This document shows positions 9,425 through 19,110 of a stretch of DNA of 64,000 bases, piece by piece. This stretch comes from DAOVXM01 sp963746255 (GTDB taxonomy: Bacteria > Chloroflexota > Anaerolineae > Anaerolineales > UBA4823), in assembly GCA_963746255.1 (NCBI GenBank), contig CAVVAJ010000005.1, positions 816,775-880,774 of the forward strand, given 5' to 3'. Every line of letters begins with the position of its first letter. Within the stretch, counting starts at the first letter, position 1. A program made the translations under genes and the position numbers. A model generated the notes under the pieces. That model searched no databases. It was not told the origin of the DNA and saw only the letters and a program-made list of their open reading frames with translations.

Positions 9425-10225
9425 CTAGATAATTCTTTTCTTTATGCTTCTTGATGAATTGAGGATGAAGTTATATATGCCAAGCGCGTGATGATGGAAT
9501 GAGCTTTGATATCGTTTTCTTTCGACTGTGAAAATCGGGTGGTTATATGCAGTGCCTTTACCATGCCAGATGGTGCTTTGTGGGAGGAATTTTGAGTCAT
9601 TAAAACCTACTGGTAAGGGAAGGAAATTTATCCTATTTTTGAATTCAAGGTATGTTATATAGAGCATTTCCTGATCAATATAGGTATTAATCTTTTCATG
9701 GGGGAGATCTATTATCAATTCATCTCCTGAATTTATGTAATTCCATAAATATTTATTATATTTTTTCGCAAAGGCAAGCCCATTCTCTGAATAACGAATA
9801 CCAATTACTCCGGCATTAAACTTGCTAGCAAACATGGTCCCGGATGGACCTAGATGGTTTAATTCAGGACGATATTTAATGGTCAAATCATAATCGCTCA
9901 ATATTGCGAACAATTCAACTAATGGACGGCGAACAATAATATCTGCGTCCAGATACAGAACATTATCTTTGTGCATTTTTAGTGAATTATATAGAAGGAT
10001 AGATCTGGCTGAGGACAACATTCCCCTCCAACGGGAAGGTCGGTAATCCCAAAATACATGCTCGATGACGATATTTGAGTGCCAAGATTTTATTTCATTG
10101 TCCTTCGACCTATCAACGTTGACGAGGAATAGGTAAAATGGATGATCTGGAGCATTCCTTGCACAGGAGAGTATTAACGTTTTTACCTTCGGTATGTAAT
10201 TTATATCAGCAGTGGTCAGTATCAT
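9425..10225 (-). CDS. GT8-like nucleotide-sugar glycosyltransferase
   Basis: A 266-residue GT-A fold protein. The metal-binding DxD motif is in VLYLDADIIVRRPL (residues ~88-101), followed by FNAGVIGIRYSE, the FNAG strand common in GT8 and related families. An IDQEMLY motif near 195 and a WHGKG motif near 235 support the assignment. Translation probably starts at the ATG at 10225. It is separated by 16 bases from the upstream GT2 gene. It should transfer a hexose from a nucleotide sugar with retention of configuration if it is a true GT8; the donor is unknown. Confidence 0.75.
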   Translation of the reverse strand: MILTTADINYIPKVKTLILSCARNAPDHPFYLFLVNVDRSKDNEIKSWHSNIVIEHVFWDYRPSRWRGMLSSARSILLYNSLKMHKDNVLYLDADIIVRRPLVELFAILSDYDLTIKYRPELNHLGPSGTMFASKFNAGVIGIRYSENGLAFAKKYNKYLWNYINSGDELIIDLPHEKINTYIDQEMLYITYLEFKNRINFLPLPVGFNDSKFLPQSTIWHGKGTAYNHPIFTVERKRYQSSFHHHALGIYNFILNSSRSIKKRII

Positions 10226-10241
10226 TTAACTTGGAGATAGC

Positions 10242-11183
10242 TTATTTTGAAGTGCCGTAATATTCTCGGCAATAAGTGCCAGAAACTTTGAATAGCCTGT
10301 AAATCGGGTTAGTAGCAATTTGCTTCTCGACGAGTTCTGGATAATGAAAATATTGGGTTTGATTATATTTCTTCAAGAAAGGATATACATTGCTCTGCAT
10401 GTACTTATCTGCCGCCTCGTCAATATCCTTGGTACCGTATTTGATTTCTACTCTGTCAGTAATGTAGCTCATCAATGTCGGGTAGCGGTTGAAATCTCCA
10501 TGCTCACGCCAGTTCGTCCTTTCTGAGCGCAAGAAGTAGGTTAAATTGGATTTAATATTGCAGTGCATCCAGAGCGGGTAATCTAACTTCGTCCGAAGCA
10601 ATCTAATGAGTCTATTAAAGGAAGTCAACTCCCAACGACCGACCCTTTGGAAGCGAAATCCTGGAAAACGCTCATAGATTCTTGGATTTGGGGCGGTAAT
10701 TGGCGGAGGAACATACCTGCCGGGTTTGTTAGCCTCGATCTTGTTGTTCAGCATTGTTTTTCCAGTATGCCAAAAATCACACATCAAATTTGGCAAGACC
10801 GCACCGAAAAAGTTGGGAATTGGCATTCGAGGTTGTTCCAATAGATGCTTTCTGAATTTTGCGATATTATAGGGGCCATCCGTATAAGCGACAAAATCAG
10901 CGTCTCCTCGAACAATCCACCTGAATTGGGCTTGATCAAGTCCATATTGCCGAACCGCTGTAAGATTTGCTAGGGTGGGAGCGCTGAAAAATCTAATTTG
11001 GCTTGAAAATCTCTGTGAGTATTCATTCGCTATATCGATGGATCCGTCTGTAGATCCATTATCCACGATGATAATTTCATCAGCAAAGTCAAGGAATGAC
11101 TGCAGACAAAGCGGTAGAATGGCTTCCTCATTTTGGCAAGCTAAGAGTAAGGATAATCCGTTTGGGTGGCGATTCCAAAACAT
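10242..11183 (-). CDS. Glycosyltransferase family 2
   Basis: A 313-residue GT-A inverting glycosyltransferase. The N-terminus (LSLLLACQNEEAILPLCL) and the nucleotide-binding VDNGSTDGS near residues 40-48 are diagnostic, and the metal-binding DxD is seen in VRGDADF near residue 97. No C-terminal membrane helices are evident, so it is probably a soluble or peripheral enzyme. Only two bases separate it from the flippase gene upstream. It should extend the lipid-linked repeat unit. Confidence 0.85.
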   Translation of the reverse strand: MFWNRHPNGLSLLLACQNEEAILPLCLQSFLDFADEIIIVDNGSTDGSIDIANEYSQRFSSQIRFFSAPTLANLTAVRQYGLDQAQFRWIVRGDADFVAYTDGPYNIAKFRKHLLEQPRMPIPNFFGAVLPNLMCDFWHTGKTMLNNKIEANKPGRYVPPPITAPNPRIYERFPGFRFQRVGRWELTSFNRLIRLLRTKLDYPLWMHCNIKSNLTYFLRSERTNWREHGDFNRYPTLMSYITDRVEIKYGTKDIDEAADKYMQSNVYPFLKKYNQTQYFHYPELVEKQIATNPIYRLFKVSGTYCREYYGTSK

Positions 11184-11185
11184 TA

Positions 11186-12637
11186 TTATGTCTGCTTGTC
11201 TCTATACGTTGAGATAACCCATTCTGCCATTTTAAAGATTCGGGTGCGTTCTAGTAATAGCATCAATATGCAGAACACCGCAATATAAATAATTGATTTC
11301 AATAGTCCAGAATACAGATCGGATAGCAGCGGCCACCCAGGGATATTCTGGGCTAAATATCCTGCCAGCATTGCGATAACCAGCGCGACACTTGGATATA
11401 GAAACAGCTGGAGTAATGAATAGTCAACAAATCGACGGGCTGAGAGTAGAAGAATAATTATCCCAACTAGCACCATCACATCCATACTCAATGCCACACC
11501 TGCAATACCTAATGTATTTCCAAGGGTGATTAAACCGATTCCCAGCAGAGTAATTTGGATTAGCCGGTTGTAAATCACCGTGCGAGGCTGACCTTGGGCA
11601 GTAAATAGGTGTGCGATGGTCGTTTGGATAGGATCAAGCAGGATGAAAATCAGCATCAGACGGAATGTATCCAACATTGGCATCCACTTCACACCCAAGA
11701 ACAACCGAATAAATTCAGGCGCGATCAGGAAGAGACAACCGGCAGCTAAAAAGTTTAATCTCACCAACAAGGCAATAGTGCGAAAAAAAGCTTTAGATAG
11801 GGATACGCGGTTGTTCTTTAGTTCGGCATATGTGCCAAGAGCGACACTATTGATTGGGGCTGCTAATACTTGTCGCGGGTATGTCGCAAAAACATAGGCA
11901 CGTGAATAGTACCCTAGTTGTATTTGGCCTAATTTTGCCCCCGTCCACAAGTCATCGATCTCGTTCAGCGCGTTGTAGAGCAGGTTCGAAATCCAAGATT
12001 GACTCCCAAAGCCTAGGTAATACTTGATTGATTTTAGATGCCAACGGAATCGTGGTACCCAGACTGGCTTCCAGGCGTAAAACGCCAAGATATGTATTAC
12101 TAGAGTGACGTAATCAGTGGCTATCAGTGCTCCTAATCCAACACCATTCCAAGCTAATCCAACGGCGACAATGGTTGTGATAATGGCGTTGATGATATTA
12201 ACTACTGCTAACCGGCGGTGGTCGACTCTGCGTATCAGAATTAATTTTGGGGTTTGGGTGATTCCGGTTAAGGCTGAAGCGATTGTTAAGGCGATGATGG
12301 CCACTCGCTGCTCGATATTTGGGATTAATAGCGCAAGAGAAAACATTATTACTACCCAAATAGAAGTTAAGATGATTTTCAAAGTGAAGTGGATGCTAGC
12401 AGCGTGATCCTCATCTTCAGTGCTCTCTGACCGGTGGATAAAAGCACTGTCCAACCCAAAATTGGCGATAGTCACCGATAAGGCAATTATTGATCCTGCA
12501 AAAGCATATACTCCAAAGTCCTCAACGCGGATCAGTCTCGCAAGTAAGACTGAACGTGTGAACAGGATCGCGGACTTTGTGATGTTTGCTGTAAGATTCC
12601 AGGATATGGATGAAATACTTCTGCGGGCAAGCTGCAT
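11186..12637 (-). CDS. Polysaccharide flippase (Wzx-type, MOP superfamily)
   Basis: A 483-residue integral membrane protein with about twelve hydrophobic helices and the N-terminal pattern of oligosaccharide flippases (SSISWNLTANITKSAILFTR, then LARLIRVEDFGVYAFA). It fits polysaccharide_synt/MATE-like exporters that move undecaprenyl-linked repeat units to the outer face of the membrane. It is the first gene of the minus-strand operon running to 4071 and diverges from the polymerase/ligase gene across a 164-base gap. The ATG at 12637 gives the expected N-terminus. Confidence 0.88.
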   Translation of the reverse strand: MQLARRSISSISWNLTANITKSAILFTRSVLLARLIRVEDFGVYAFAGSIIALSVTIANFGLDSAFIHRSESTEDEDHAASIHFTLKIILTSIWVVIMFSLALLIPNIEQRVAIIALTIASALTGITQTPKLILIRRVDHRRLAVVNIINAIITTIVAVGLAWNGVGLGALIATDYVTLVIHILAFYAWKPVWVPRFRWHLKSIKYYLGFGSQSWISNLLYNALNEIDDLWTGAKLGQIQLGYYSRAYVFATYPRQVLAAPINSVALGTYAELKNNRVSLSKAFFRTIALLVRLNFLAAGCLFLIAPEFIRLFLGVKWMPMLDTFRLMLIFILLDPIQTTIAHLFTAQGQPRTVIYNRLIQITLLGIGLITLGNTLGIAGVALSMDVMVLVGIIILLLSARRFVDYSLLQLFLYPSVALVIAMLAGYLAQNIPGWPLLSDLYSGLLKSIIYIAVFCILMLLLERTRIFKMAEWVISTYRDKQT

Positions 12638-12722
12638 GGGAGATAGTTATTGTTGTCCAAATTTCACTATAGTCAACCTGCTAGATAGTTGTCCTGGTAA
12701 AGTTTGTGCATCCTTATTCTAG

Positions 12723-12728
12723 TATAAT
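12723..12728 (+). promoter_or_regulatory. Candidate -10 box for the O-antigen ligase operon
   Basis: TATAAT at 12723-12728 in the divergent gap between the flippase and the O-antigen ligase gene. Transcription would start about 67 bases before the ATG at 12802. No good -35 is present at 16-18 bases upstream, so the call rests on the perfect -10 and the position. Confidence 0.4.
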
Positions 12729-12801
12729 TCCATACATTCATGGATTTATATTTAGTATTAGCTTTAATAGGCGATTGATGGATTGTACTCGTTTTTGGTA
12801 A

Positions 12802-15800
12802 ATGGGCTCTTTTATGCAGACTAAGTTAGCGCGTTATTGTGACGGTTTGATAGAGGCGGCATGGATAGCCGCTCTTATCTTGGTCCCCTTATTCTTTAAC
12901 ATATACTCAAGTCGAATTTTTGAACCAGACAAGATCGCCATCCTTAGGTCATTGGCTTTAATCATAACCGCGGCTTGGATAGTTAAAATTGTTGATCAAG
13001 GTGGTCTTGGGTGGGAAAAACTTGGTGATGGGAAATCGCGAATTCGGTCAATTTTCGAAATCCCAATCGTACCAACTGTCCTGGCAATCGCGATTGTATA
13101 TCTGGTTGCAACTTTATTTTCGGTAACGCCAAGAGTAAGTTTACTTGGTTCCTATCAAAGGTTACAGGGTACATATACGACACTGTCATATTTAGTGATA
13201 TTTGCGGCAATGCTGGGCAACATCCGCAAACGTGATCAGATCGAACGAATCGTTACTGCAGTTATCTTGATAAGTTTACCCATCACATTGTACGGTATCT
13301 TACAGCGATTTGAAAGTGACCCGATACCATGGGGCGGGGATACGTCCATCCGCATCGCTGCGAATATGGGCAACTCGATCTTTGTGGCGGCATATTTGAT
13401 TATGACATTCCCGTTATCTGTATACCGGGTTGTCGAATCATTTAAAGCGATTCTTACTGAAGATCAGTACATATATGCTCATGTAATTAGGTCGACTTTT
13501 TACATATTCATTGCGGCCTTGCAGGTTATTGCGATTTATATGAGCGGAAGCCGCGGTCCTGCTCTCGGCTGGATGGCGAGTTCGTTTTTCTTAGTTCTGC
13601 TTCTATCATTGTATTGGAATAAGCGTTGGTTGACATTATTAACAATCTTTTCGGCAGGTCTTATTGCTGTCTTCCTCATCATATTTAATATTGAACGTGG
13701 TCCACTAGATAACCTGCGAAATGCCCCGGGTATAGGAAGGTTCGGAAATTTGCTGAATGCTGATAGCAACAGTGCCTTGGTTCGTAAATATATCTGGCAA
13801 GGTGCAGCTGATCTTGTGACACCGCATGAACCCATCAAGTATCCGGATGGCAGTAAAGATCGATTCAATTTTCTTCGCCCAATCATTGGTTATGGTCCCG
13901 AATCGATGTACGTGGCTTACAACCCATTTTACGTCCCAGAATTGGCGCTTGTTGAGCGGCGCAACGCCTCACCCGATCGATCTCATAATGAAACCTGGGA
14001 CTCGTTAGTGATTACAGGCGTATTTGGGATTTTCGTATATCTAGCGATATTTATTGCCATCTTCTATTATGGGTTGAAGTGGATTGGGTTGATAACCGAC
14101 TTGAAGCAGAGGCGCTGGTTTTTCCTGATCACTTTCTCGGGCGGCGCGATTTCTGCTTTGGTTTTCAGTCTATGGCGGGGACTGGAGTATTTTGGTGTCG
14201 CGATCCCATTTGGTATCTTGCTGGGGTTACTTGCATATATAACCTTAGCTGCTTTGATCTATAAATATTCAGTGCCTGACACTATGGGTGAAAGCCTGCG
14301 CAGACTTACTCTGATCGTTCTGCTCGCCGCAATTATTGCTCACTTCGTAGAAATTAACTTTGGGATAGCTATCGCAGCGACACGCACGTATTTTTGGGTG
14401 TACACGGCTCTTTTGGTTTTGGTTGGTTATATATTGCCCATTTATGAGCAGTATAACAATATTGACAACTACTTCCCCCAATCCGGGCAAAAAATGCCCT
14501 CCCCAAATCTTGGTAAACGCAAAAAACATGGTGAATTGATAATTAACAATGCCTCATCTCTGGAGTTCACTGGAATGCGAAGAATCTTGATTCCAGGGTT
14601 CTTATCCGGCTTGACACTCGTTACATTGGGCTACAATTTCATCTCAAATACCCGTTCTCTTCAATCTGCATTTGACATTATTTGGAATTCATTTACCAAG
14701 CTTCCACAACACAATTATGCTGTGCAAGTGGGTATATTGGCATTAATTATCTTTACATGGCTAATATTCGCACTTGTTTTCATTTCCGAGGATCAATATA
14801 TCGTATCTACAAAAAAATGGCTGCAAACTGTCCTTATTGTCCTATCCGTCTCCGGGATAATCGGGCTGATCTTCTGGTTCTGGCATGCAAATTCATTGGC
14901 TATCATGGCGCGTACAACGCCAACGGATATCGATGGATTAATGGCACAAGTAGATCGTTATAAGGGTTTATTTTCAAGCTATTTCGTATATGTATGCTTA
15001 ATCTTGTTCATCATGGGATTCTTCCTTCCAAGTAATTGGCCGAAGAACTCTAGGTACTATACCGTTAAAGGGCTTGTGACGGGCTGTGTCGTATTTATTC
15101 TAGCCGCAGGACTTGCTTCGTATACAAATATCCGTGTCATCCAAGCCGATATCGTCTATAAACTTGCAGACCCTTTTACCCGAAATGGGCAATGGCCTGT
15201 TGCAATTACCATATATGATCATGCCAATGAGCTGGCAACAAATGAGGATTATTATTACTTGTTCTTGGGGAGGGCATATCTGGAGCACGCAAAGACACTC
15301 GCGAACGAAGAAGAGCGCAACCAGCTCATATCCCAGGCAGAGGCTGATCTCAAGCAAGCCCAGCGTATTAATCCGCTAAATACCGACCACACAGCCAATT
15401 TAGCGCGTTTATACAGTCTATGGTCTTCTTATGTACAGGAAAGCGCTGATATGCTTGAAAAAGGGCGGATCTCTGATAAATATTTTACTAGTGCAGTGTC
15501 TCTCAGTCCGCAAAATGTGCGCATATGGGATGAATGGGCATTGCTCTATATGAATGTCTTGCCTGATGTGGACGCAGCTCTAGAACGCTTAATGACTGCT
15601 CTTGAGATCGATCCAGCTTATCATTGGACTTACGGTTTATTAGGTGAGTACTATTCTAGACTCGCTCAGAACGCGGATGCCGATGATGTTACAAAGGATC
15701 TAGCGATCGCAGCTGATTACTTCTCACAAGCCTTAGATAAACGTGCTCCGGGAGAACCACAAGCAAGATATGGGTATGCACTTGCACTAGGGGGTGTTGC

Positions 15801-16038
15801 ATCCCAAATTGGGGATTTTGAGCGGGCGATTGATGCATACAATGTTGCAGTTGAACTCTCACCCAACGGCAATGATATTTGGCGGGTTGAAGAGGCAATT
15901 GCCACGCTTTATATTCAACTGGAAGATTACGAGTCGGCATTGCCTCACGCTTACAATTCAGCTAGCAAAGCACCACCAGAAGAAGGGGAGCGTCTCGGTA
16001 ATCTAGTCGCACAGCTCCAGCAATTACTCGAAGAATGA
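12802..16038 (+). CDS. O-antigen ligase/polymerase fused to TPR domain
   Basis: A 1,078-residue membrane protein. Roughly the first 770 residues hold many hydrophobic helices, including the Wzy_C-type core with GYGPESM and a SGSRGPALG segment near residue 250, followed by a second membrane block. The C-terminal ~280 residues are soluble TPR helices (for example QAEADLKQAQRINPLN, and DAALERLMTALEIDPAYHW). This layout is common in Chloroflexota. It would polymerise or ligate lipid-linked glycan on the outer side of the membrane, with TPRs as a docking surface. An alternative ATG lies four codons downstream (12814). Its stop overlaps the next start by ATGA. Confidence 0.85.
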   Translation: MGSFMQTKLARYCDGLIEAAWIAALILVPLFFNIYSSRIFEPDKIAILRSLALIITAAWIVKIVDQGGLGWEKLGDGKSRIRSIFEIPIVPTVLAIAIVYLVATLFSVTPRVSLLGSYQRLQGTYTTLSYLVIFAAMLGNIRKRDQIERIVTAVILISLPITLYGILQRFESDPIPWGGDTSIRIAANMGNSIFVAAYLIMTFPLSVYRVVESFKAILTEDQYIYAHVIRSTFYIFIAALQVIAIYMSGSRGPALGWMASSFFLVLLLSLYWNKRWLTLLTIFSAGLIAVFLIIFNIERGPLDNLRNAPGIGRFGNLLNADSNSALVRKYIWQGAADLVTPHEPIKYPDGSKDRFNFLRPIIGYGPESMYVAYNPFYVPELALVERRNASPDRSHNETWDSLVITGVFGIFVYLAIFIAIFYYGLKWIGLITDLKQRRWFFLITFSGGAISALVFSLWRGLEYFGVAIPFGILLGLLAYITLAALIYKYSVPDTMGESLRRLTLIVLLAAIIAHFVEINFGIAIAATRTYFWVYTALLVLVGYILPIYEQYNNIDNYFPQSGQKMPSPNLGKRKKHGELIINNASSLEFTGMRRILIPGFLSGLTLVTLGYNFISNTRSLQSAFDIIWNSFTKLPQHNYAVQVGILALIIFTWLIFALVFISEDQYIVSTKKWLQTVLIVLSVSGIIGLIFWFWHANSLAIMARTTPTDIDGLMAQVDRYKGLFSSYFVYVCLILFIMGFFLPSNWPKNSRYYTVKGLVTGCVVFILAAGLASYTNIRVIQADIVYKLADPFTRNGQWPVAITIYDHANELATNEDYYYLFLGRAYLEHAKTLANEEERNQLISQAEADLKQAQRINPLNTDHTANLARLYSLWSSYVQESADMLEKGRISDKYFTSAVSLSPQNVRIWDEWALLYMNVLPDVDAALERLMTALEIDPAYHWTYGLLGEYYSRLAQNADADDVTKDLAIAADYFSQALDKRAPGEPQARYGYALALGGVASQIGDFERAIDAYNVAVELSPNGNDIWRVEEAIATLYIQLEDYESALPHAYNSASKAPPEEGERLGNLVAQLQQLLEE

Positions 16039-17849
16039 GCTGGCTATACTTTTTTTTCGCTTTAATCATCAGCCTTGCGTTTGTACCGCTCGTTCGCCGA
16101 GTGAGCATACAGCGAGGTATGGTTGTCTTACCACGTAATGATCGCTGGCATCAAGATCCAACACCAACTTTGGGGGGAATTGGCATCGTACTCGCCTTTT
16201 CAATCACAATAATCGTGTCCAGATTCCTCAACCCAAGCAATATGGATATTCCTTGGGCGATTATGGTCGGTGCGTTAATCATTTTTTTTCTTGGGTTATA
16301 CGACGATATTAAGGAGTTGTCTCCACCGATGAAGCTCGCAGGCCAGATAGTAGCGGCCTCGCTCGTTGTCGCCCAAGGATATACAACCAATTTCTTTACC
16401 CCACGTATTGAAAGCCCGATCGTCGCTCAAATCCCCAACATCTTACTGACCATGGTATGGATAGTTGGTATAACGAATGCGATAAATTTGTTGGATAACA
16501 TGGATGGCTTAGCAGCTGGGATAGCGATTGCGGCGTCGCTGTTCCTGGGATATCTATTCTGGAGAGTAGGGAACTACAGCATGCTGGCGGTTACATTGGC
16601 ACTTGCTGGAAGCGTATTGGGCTTCCTGGTTTATAATTTCCCACCAGCGTCAATTTTTATGGGGGACAGCGGCAGTATGTTCTTAGGTTTTACCCTATCT
16701 GTCCTTGCGATCGCACGCCAGCCGCAGGCTTCAAATGTCCTTGCGATTTTGGGGGTACCTACTTTGTTATTTTTGCTGCCGATACTCGATACAGCATTAG
16801 TAGCCACAACTCGTATATTACGAGGTGAATCACCAGCCCAGGGCGGCCAAGATCACACCTCACACAGGTTGATCGCTTTTGGTTTCAGCGAAAGACAGGT
16901 TTTGCTCGCACTTTACTCTGTGGCGATTATTACCGGTATTGCAGGGTTAGTGATTGAATCGCTCGATTATTGGCTTAGTTTGATCTTGGTTCCGCTGTTA
17001 ATTATCACCTTTGCTATTTTTACAGTATATCTCGCGCGATTAAAAATCGTTGTGAATCCAAAATCCAGTCAACCAGGAGCATTTTCCAGATTGATGATCG
17101 ATCTCACTTATAGAAGACGCATATTTGAGATAATCCTGGACGGATTCTTGATTGGCATATCACTTTATCTGACTTTCTTGTTAACCAACGGCTTCAGGAT
17201 GACTGACGAGATCATGCGTATGTACATGGGCATGTTGCCTTGGGCGATTGGCTGCGCATATGCGTCGTTCTTTATATTTGGTGTATATCGTGGCGTATGG
17301 CGTTATATCGGGGTGGATAGCCTTGTTCGCTTTACCAAGGCGGCACTAGGGAGCGTCGCCCTCCTTACATTAGTCGCATATTTTTTGCTAGAATTTGATC
17401 ATTATAGCGTGCAGATATATCTCATATATGGGATATTTCTTTACTTGGGGATAGCTGCGTCCCGTGCATCGTTCAAGATTCTAGACCAATCGCGCGTTCA
17501 ACCCGCAAATCAACCTTATGAAAATGTTCTTTTGCTTGGTGCGGGAGACAAGGGTGAGATGGCTATACGTTGGATGCTCATGAATCCGGAACTGCAGATG
17601 CGCACTGTCGGAATGCTAGATAATGACCCTTTTATGAAGGGGCGGCAAATCCACGGTGTAGATGTGCTCGGGAACTACGAAGACCTCGAGCACCTGATCG
17701 AAAGTAAGAATATTCAAGGTGTATTGCTATCAAGCAAAGATCAGTTTACAAGGGAAGTGTACAACAAAGTAATTACAATCTGTACTGAAAAGAAAATATG
17801 GGTCAAAGCGTTAAGGTTTGATTTCGAGACATTAGAGAACAATCGTTGA
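16035..17849 (+). CDS. WecA/MraY-type phosphoglycosyl transferase fused to FlaA1/CapD N-terminal part
   Basis: A 604-residue fusion. Residues ~1-345 are a polytopic UDP-sugar:undecaprenyl-phosphate sugar-1-phosphate transferase: the DD motif in LGLYDDIKEL, NAINLLDNMDGLAAG, FMGDSGSMFLG and the catalytic-loop HTSHRL are all present. Residues ~365-490 form another set of membrane helices and ~495-604 a Rossmann domain (NVLLLGAGDKGEMAI) as in the N-terminal half of FlaA1/CapD-type dehydratases. The usual C-terminal SDR catalytic domain (YxxxK) is absent. The enzyme should start repeat-unit synthesis on the lipid carrier; the C-terminal part may sense or position a nucleotide. Confidence 0.85.
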   Translation: MSWLYFFFALIISLAFVPLVRRVSIQRGMVVLPRNDRWHQDPTPTLGGIGIVLAFSITIIVSRFLNPSNMDIPWAIMVGALIIFFLGLYDDIKELSPPMKLAGQIVAASLVVAQGYTTNFFTPRIESPIVAQIPNILLTMVWIVGITNAINLLDNMDGLAAGIAIAASLFLGYLFWRVGNYSMLAVTLALAGSVLGFLVYNFPPASIFMGDSGSMFLGFTLSVLAIARQPQASNVLAILGVPTLLFLLPILDTALVATTRILRGESPAQGGQDHTSHRLIAFGFSERQVLLALYSVAIITGIAGLVIESLDYWLSLILVPLLIITFAIFTVYLARLKIVVNPKSSQPGAFSRLMIDLTYRRRIFEIILDGFLIGISLYLTFLLTNGFRMTDEIMRMYMGMLPWAIGCAYASFFIFGVYRGVWRYIGVDSLVRFTKAALGSVALLTLVAYFLLEFDHYSVQIYLIYGIFLYLGIAASRASFKILDQSRVQPANQPYENVLLLGAGDKGEMAIRWMLMNPELQMRTVGMLDNDPFMKGRQIHGVDVLGNYEDLEHLIESKNIQGVLLSSKDQFTREVYNKVITICTEKKIWVKALRFDFETLENNR

Positions 17850-17865
17850 TCTGAATCATTTAATG

Positions 17866-19107
17866 TTACCGTTTATTTTTTCGGATTAATCGAGCTAAAC
17901 GATGTCGCAAATCTTCCTGATATACTTGCTTTATGATAGGTGTTGTTGCCTCCCCTAGTAGGGTGGAGATCGCTTTCTCAGTCCATCGAATAGCAATTGG
18001 ATACTCTCTTGTGTGGTGCTCGTAGTGTTTTGCGAGTTCGATATGCGCATCGATATAGTTGTAATTTGCGGCTCGTTCCCATAATTCAACGGCAAGGCTA
18101 TACGTTCCTTGCCGTTTATAGATCATGGAGAGCCGATGTAGTGCTTTTATGTAATATAATTCAAAGTTTTTATCAGCGAAAAAATCATCATGCTCGATTC
18201 CATGCAGATATAATTGGACAGCGCGCTCGATATCACCCATATCCTCGAAAAGCCTAGCCAAAGATATTATGTCTTGTACATGGTTCTGCTCTACTCCGAT
18301 CGGGTTGTCCAGAATCGATGCGGTGTAATTTAACAGCACAGCTAATGAAATCACATCCATTTCATTATGGTACAGAACTCGACGTAATGGATAGGCATCA
18401 CCGCTGTGCAGATAATCGAAATACATTTGTGGAATTGCCCAACCCGGCACATCATCTTCTGATCGATCGGTGGCTAAAATATAAGCTTCGACATACCCTA
18501 ACGTACAACGAGACAGTCGCTGCGACCAAATACGCCTGGATAAGTGCAGTAAATCAATATGGGCATATTCTGTTAATGGTGATCTAAGCCCATTCGCTAT
18601 AAAGCGGCTGTTGAGTAAGGGGACATCAAAAGCTTTGCCATTATAAGAGACAATACATGCCCCCGGGGCAATAAACTCCTCGAACGCAAATAGTTGTGCT
18701 GGTTCTTCAGCTGGAGTGGGCATAAAGAATTGGAAAAACTGAAAACATCCTTCCACAAATTTCCCCGCACCAATTAGAAAAGTATAGGTTCCAGTGCCCC
18801 CAGATAATCCTGTCGTTTCTGTATCTATAAATATGAAATCTTTTGCTGTAAAGTCGGCAATTCTTTGATCGCCTGCCCATTCGGAGATCGTTTGGAAAGG
18901 GGCGTTTAATTCTAATTTATATCGACCGTGAGCTTCCCCAATCGGAATTTCTTTTTTAATTATTAGAGTATCCCCAATTGGCGTCTCGCAAAACTGACCG
19001 TTTAGCACACGATCAATAGATTGATATTGGTGTGCTCTTCGTGGCGTGATATCCTGGGTGCCGACATTTACACCCAGCGCTTTCAGCTTTTCGGATAATG
19101 ATGGCAC
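17866..19107 (-). CDS. YprB-like RNase H-fold exonuclease domain protein with TPR tail
   Basis: A 413-residue protein. The central domain (residues ~85-240) is a predicted 3'-5' exonuclease of the RNase H superfamily (YprB type): IFIDTETTGLSGGTGTYTF, then VSYNGKAFDVPLL and HIDLLHLSRRIW supply the DEDD acidic residues. The C-terminal ~130 residues are helical TPR-like repeats (ERAVQLYLHGIEHDD, LAVELWERAANYNYIDA). YprB-type proteins usually have this arrangement. Substrate unknown. It lies four bases downstream of the LysM-M23 gene and is probably co-transcribed with it. Confidence 0.82.
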   Translation of the reverse strand: MPSLSEKLKALGVNVGTQDITPRRAHQYQSIDRVLNGQFCETPIGDTLIIKKEIPIGEAHGRYKLELNAPFQTISEWAGDQRIADFTAKDFIFIDTETTGLSGGTGTYTFLIGAGKFVEGCFQFFQFFMPTPAEEPAQLFAFEEFIAPGACIVSYNGKAFDVPLLNSRFIANGLRSPLTEYAHIDLLHLSRRIWSQRLSRCTLGYVEAYILATDRSEDDVPGWAIPQMYFDYLHSGDAYPLRRVLYHNEMDVISLAVLLNYTASILDNPIGVEQNHVQDIISLARLFEDMGDIERAVQLYLHGIEHDDFFADKNFELYYIKALHRLSMIYKRQGTYSLAVELWERAANYNYIDAHIELAKHYEHHTREYPIAIRWTEKAISTLLGEATTPIIKQVYQEDLRHRLARLIRKNKR

Positions 19108-19110
19108 TGT

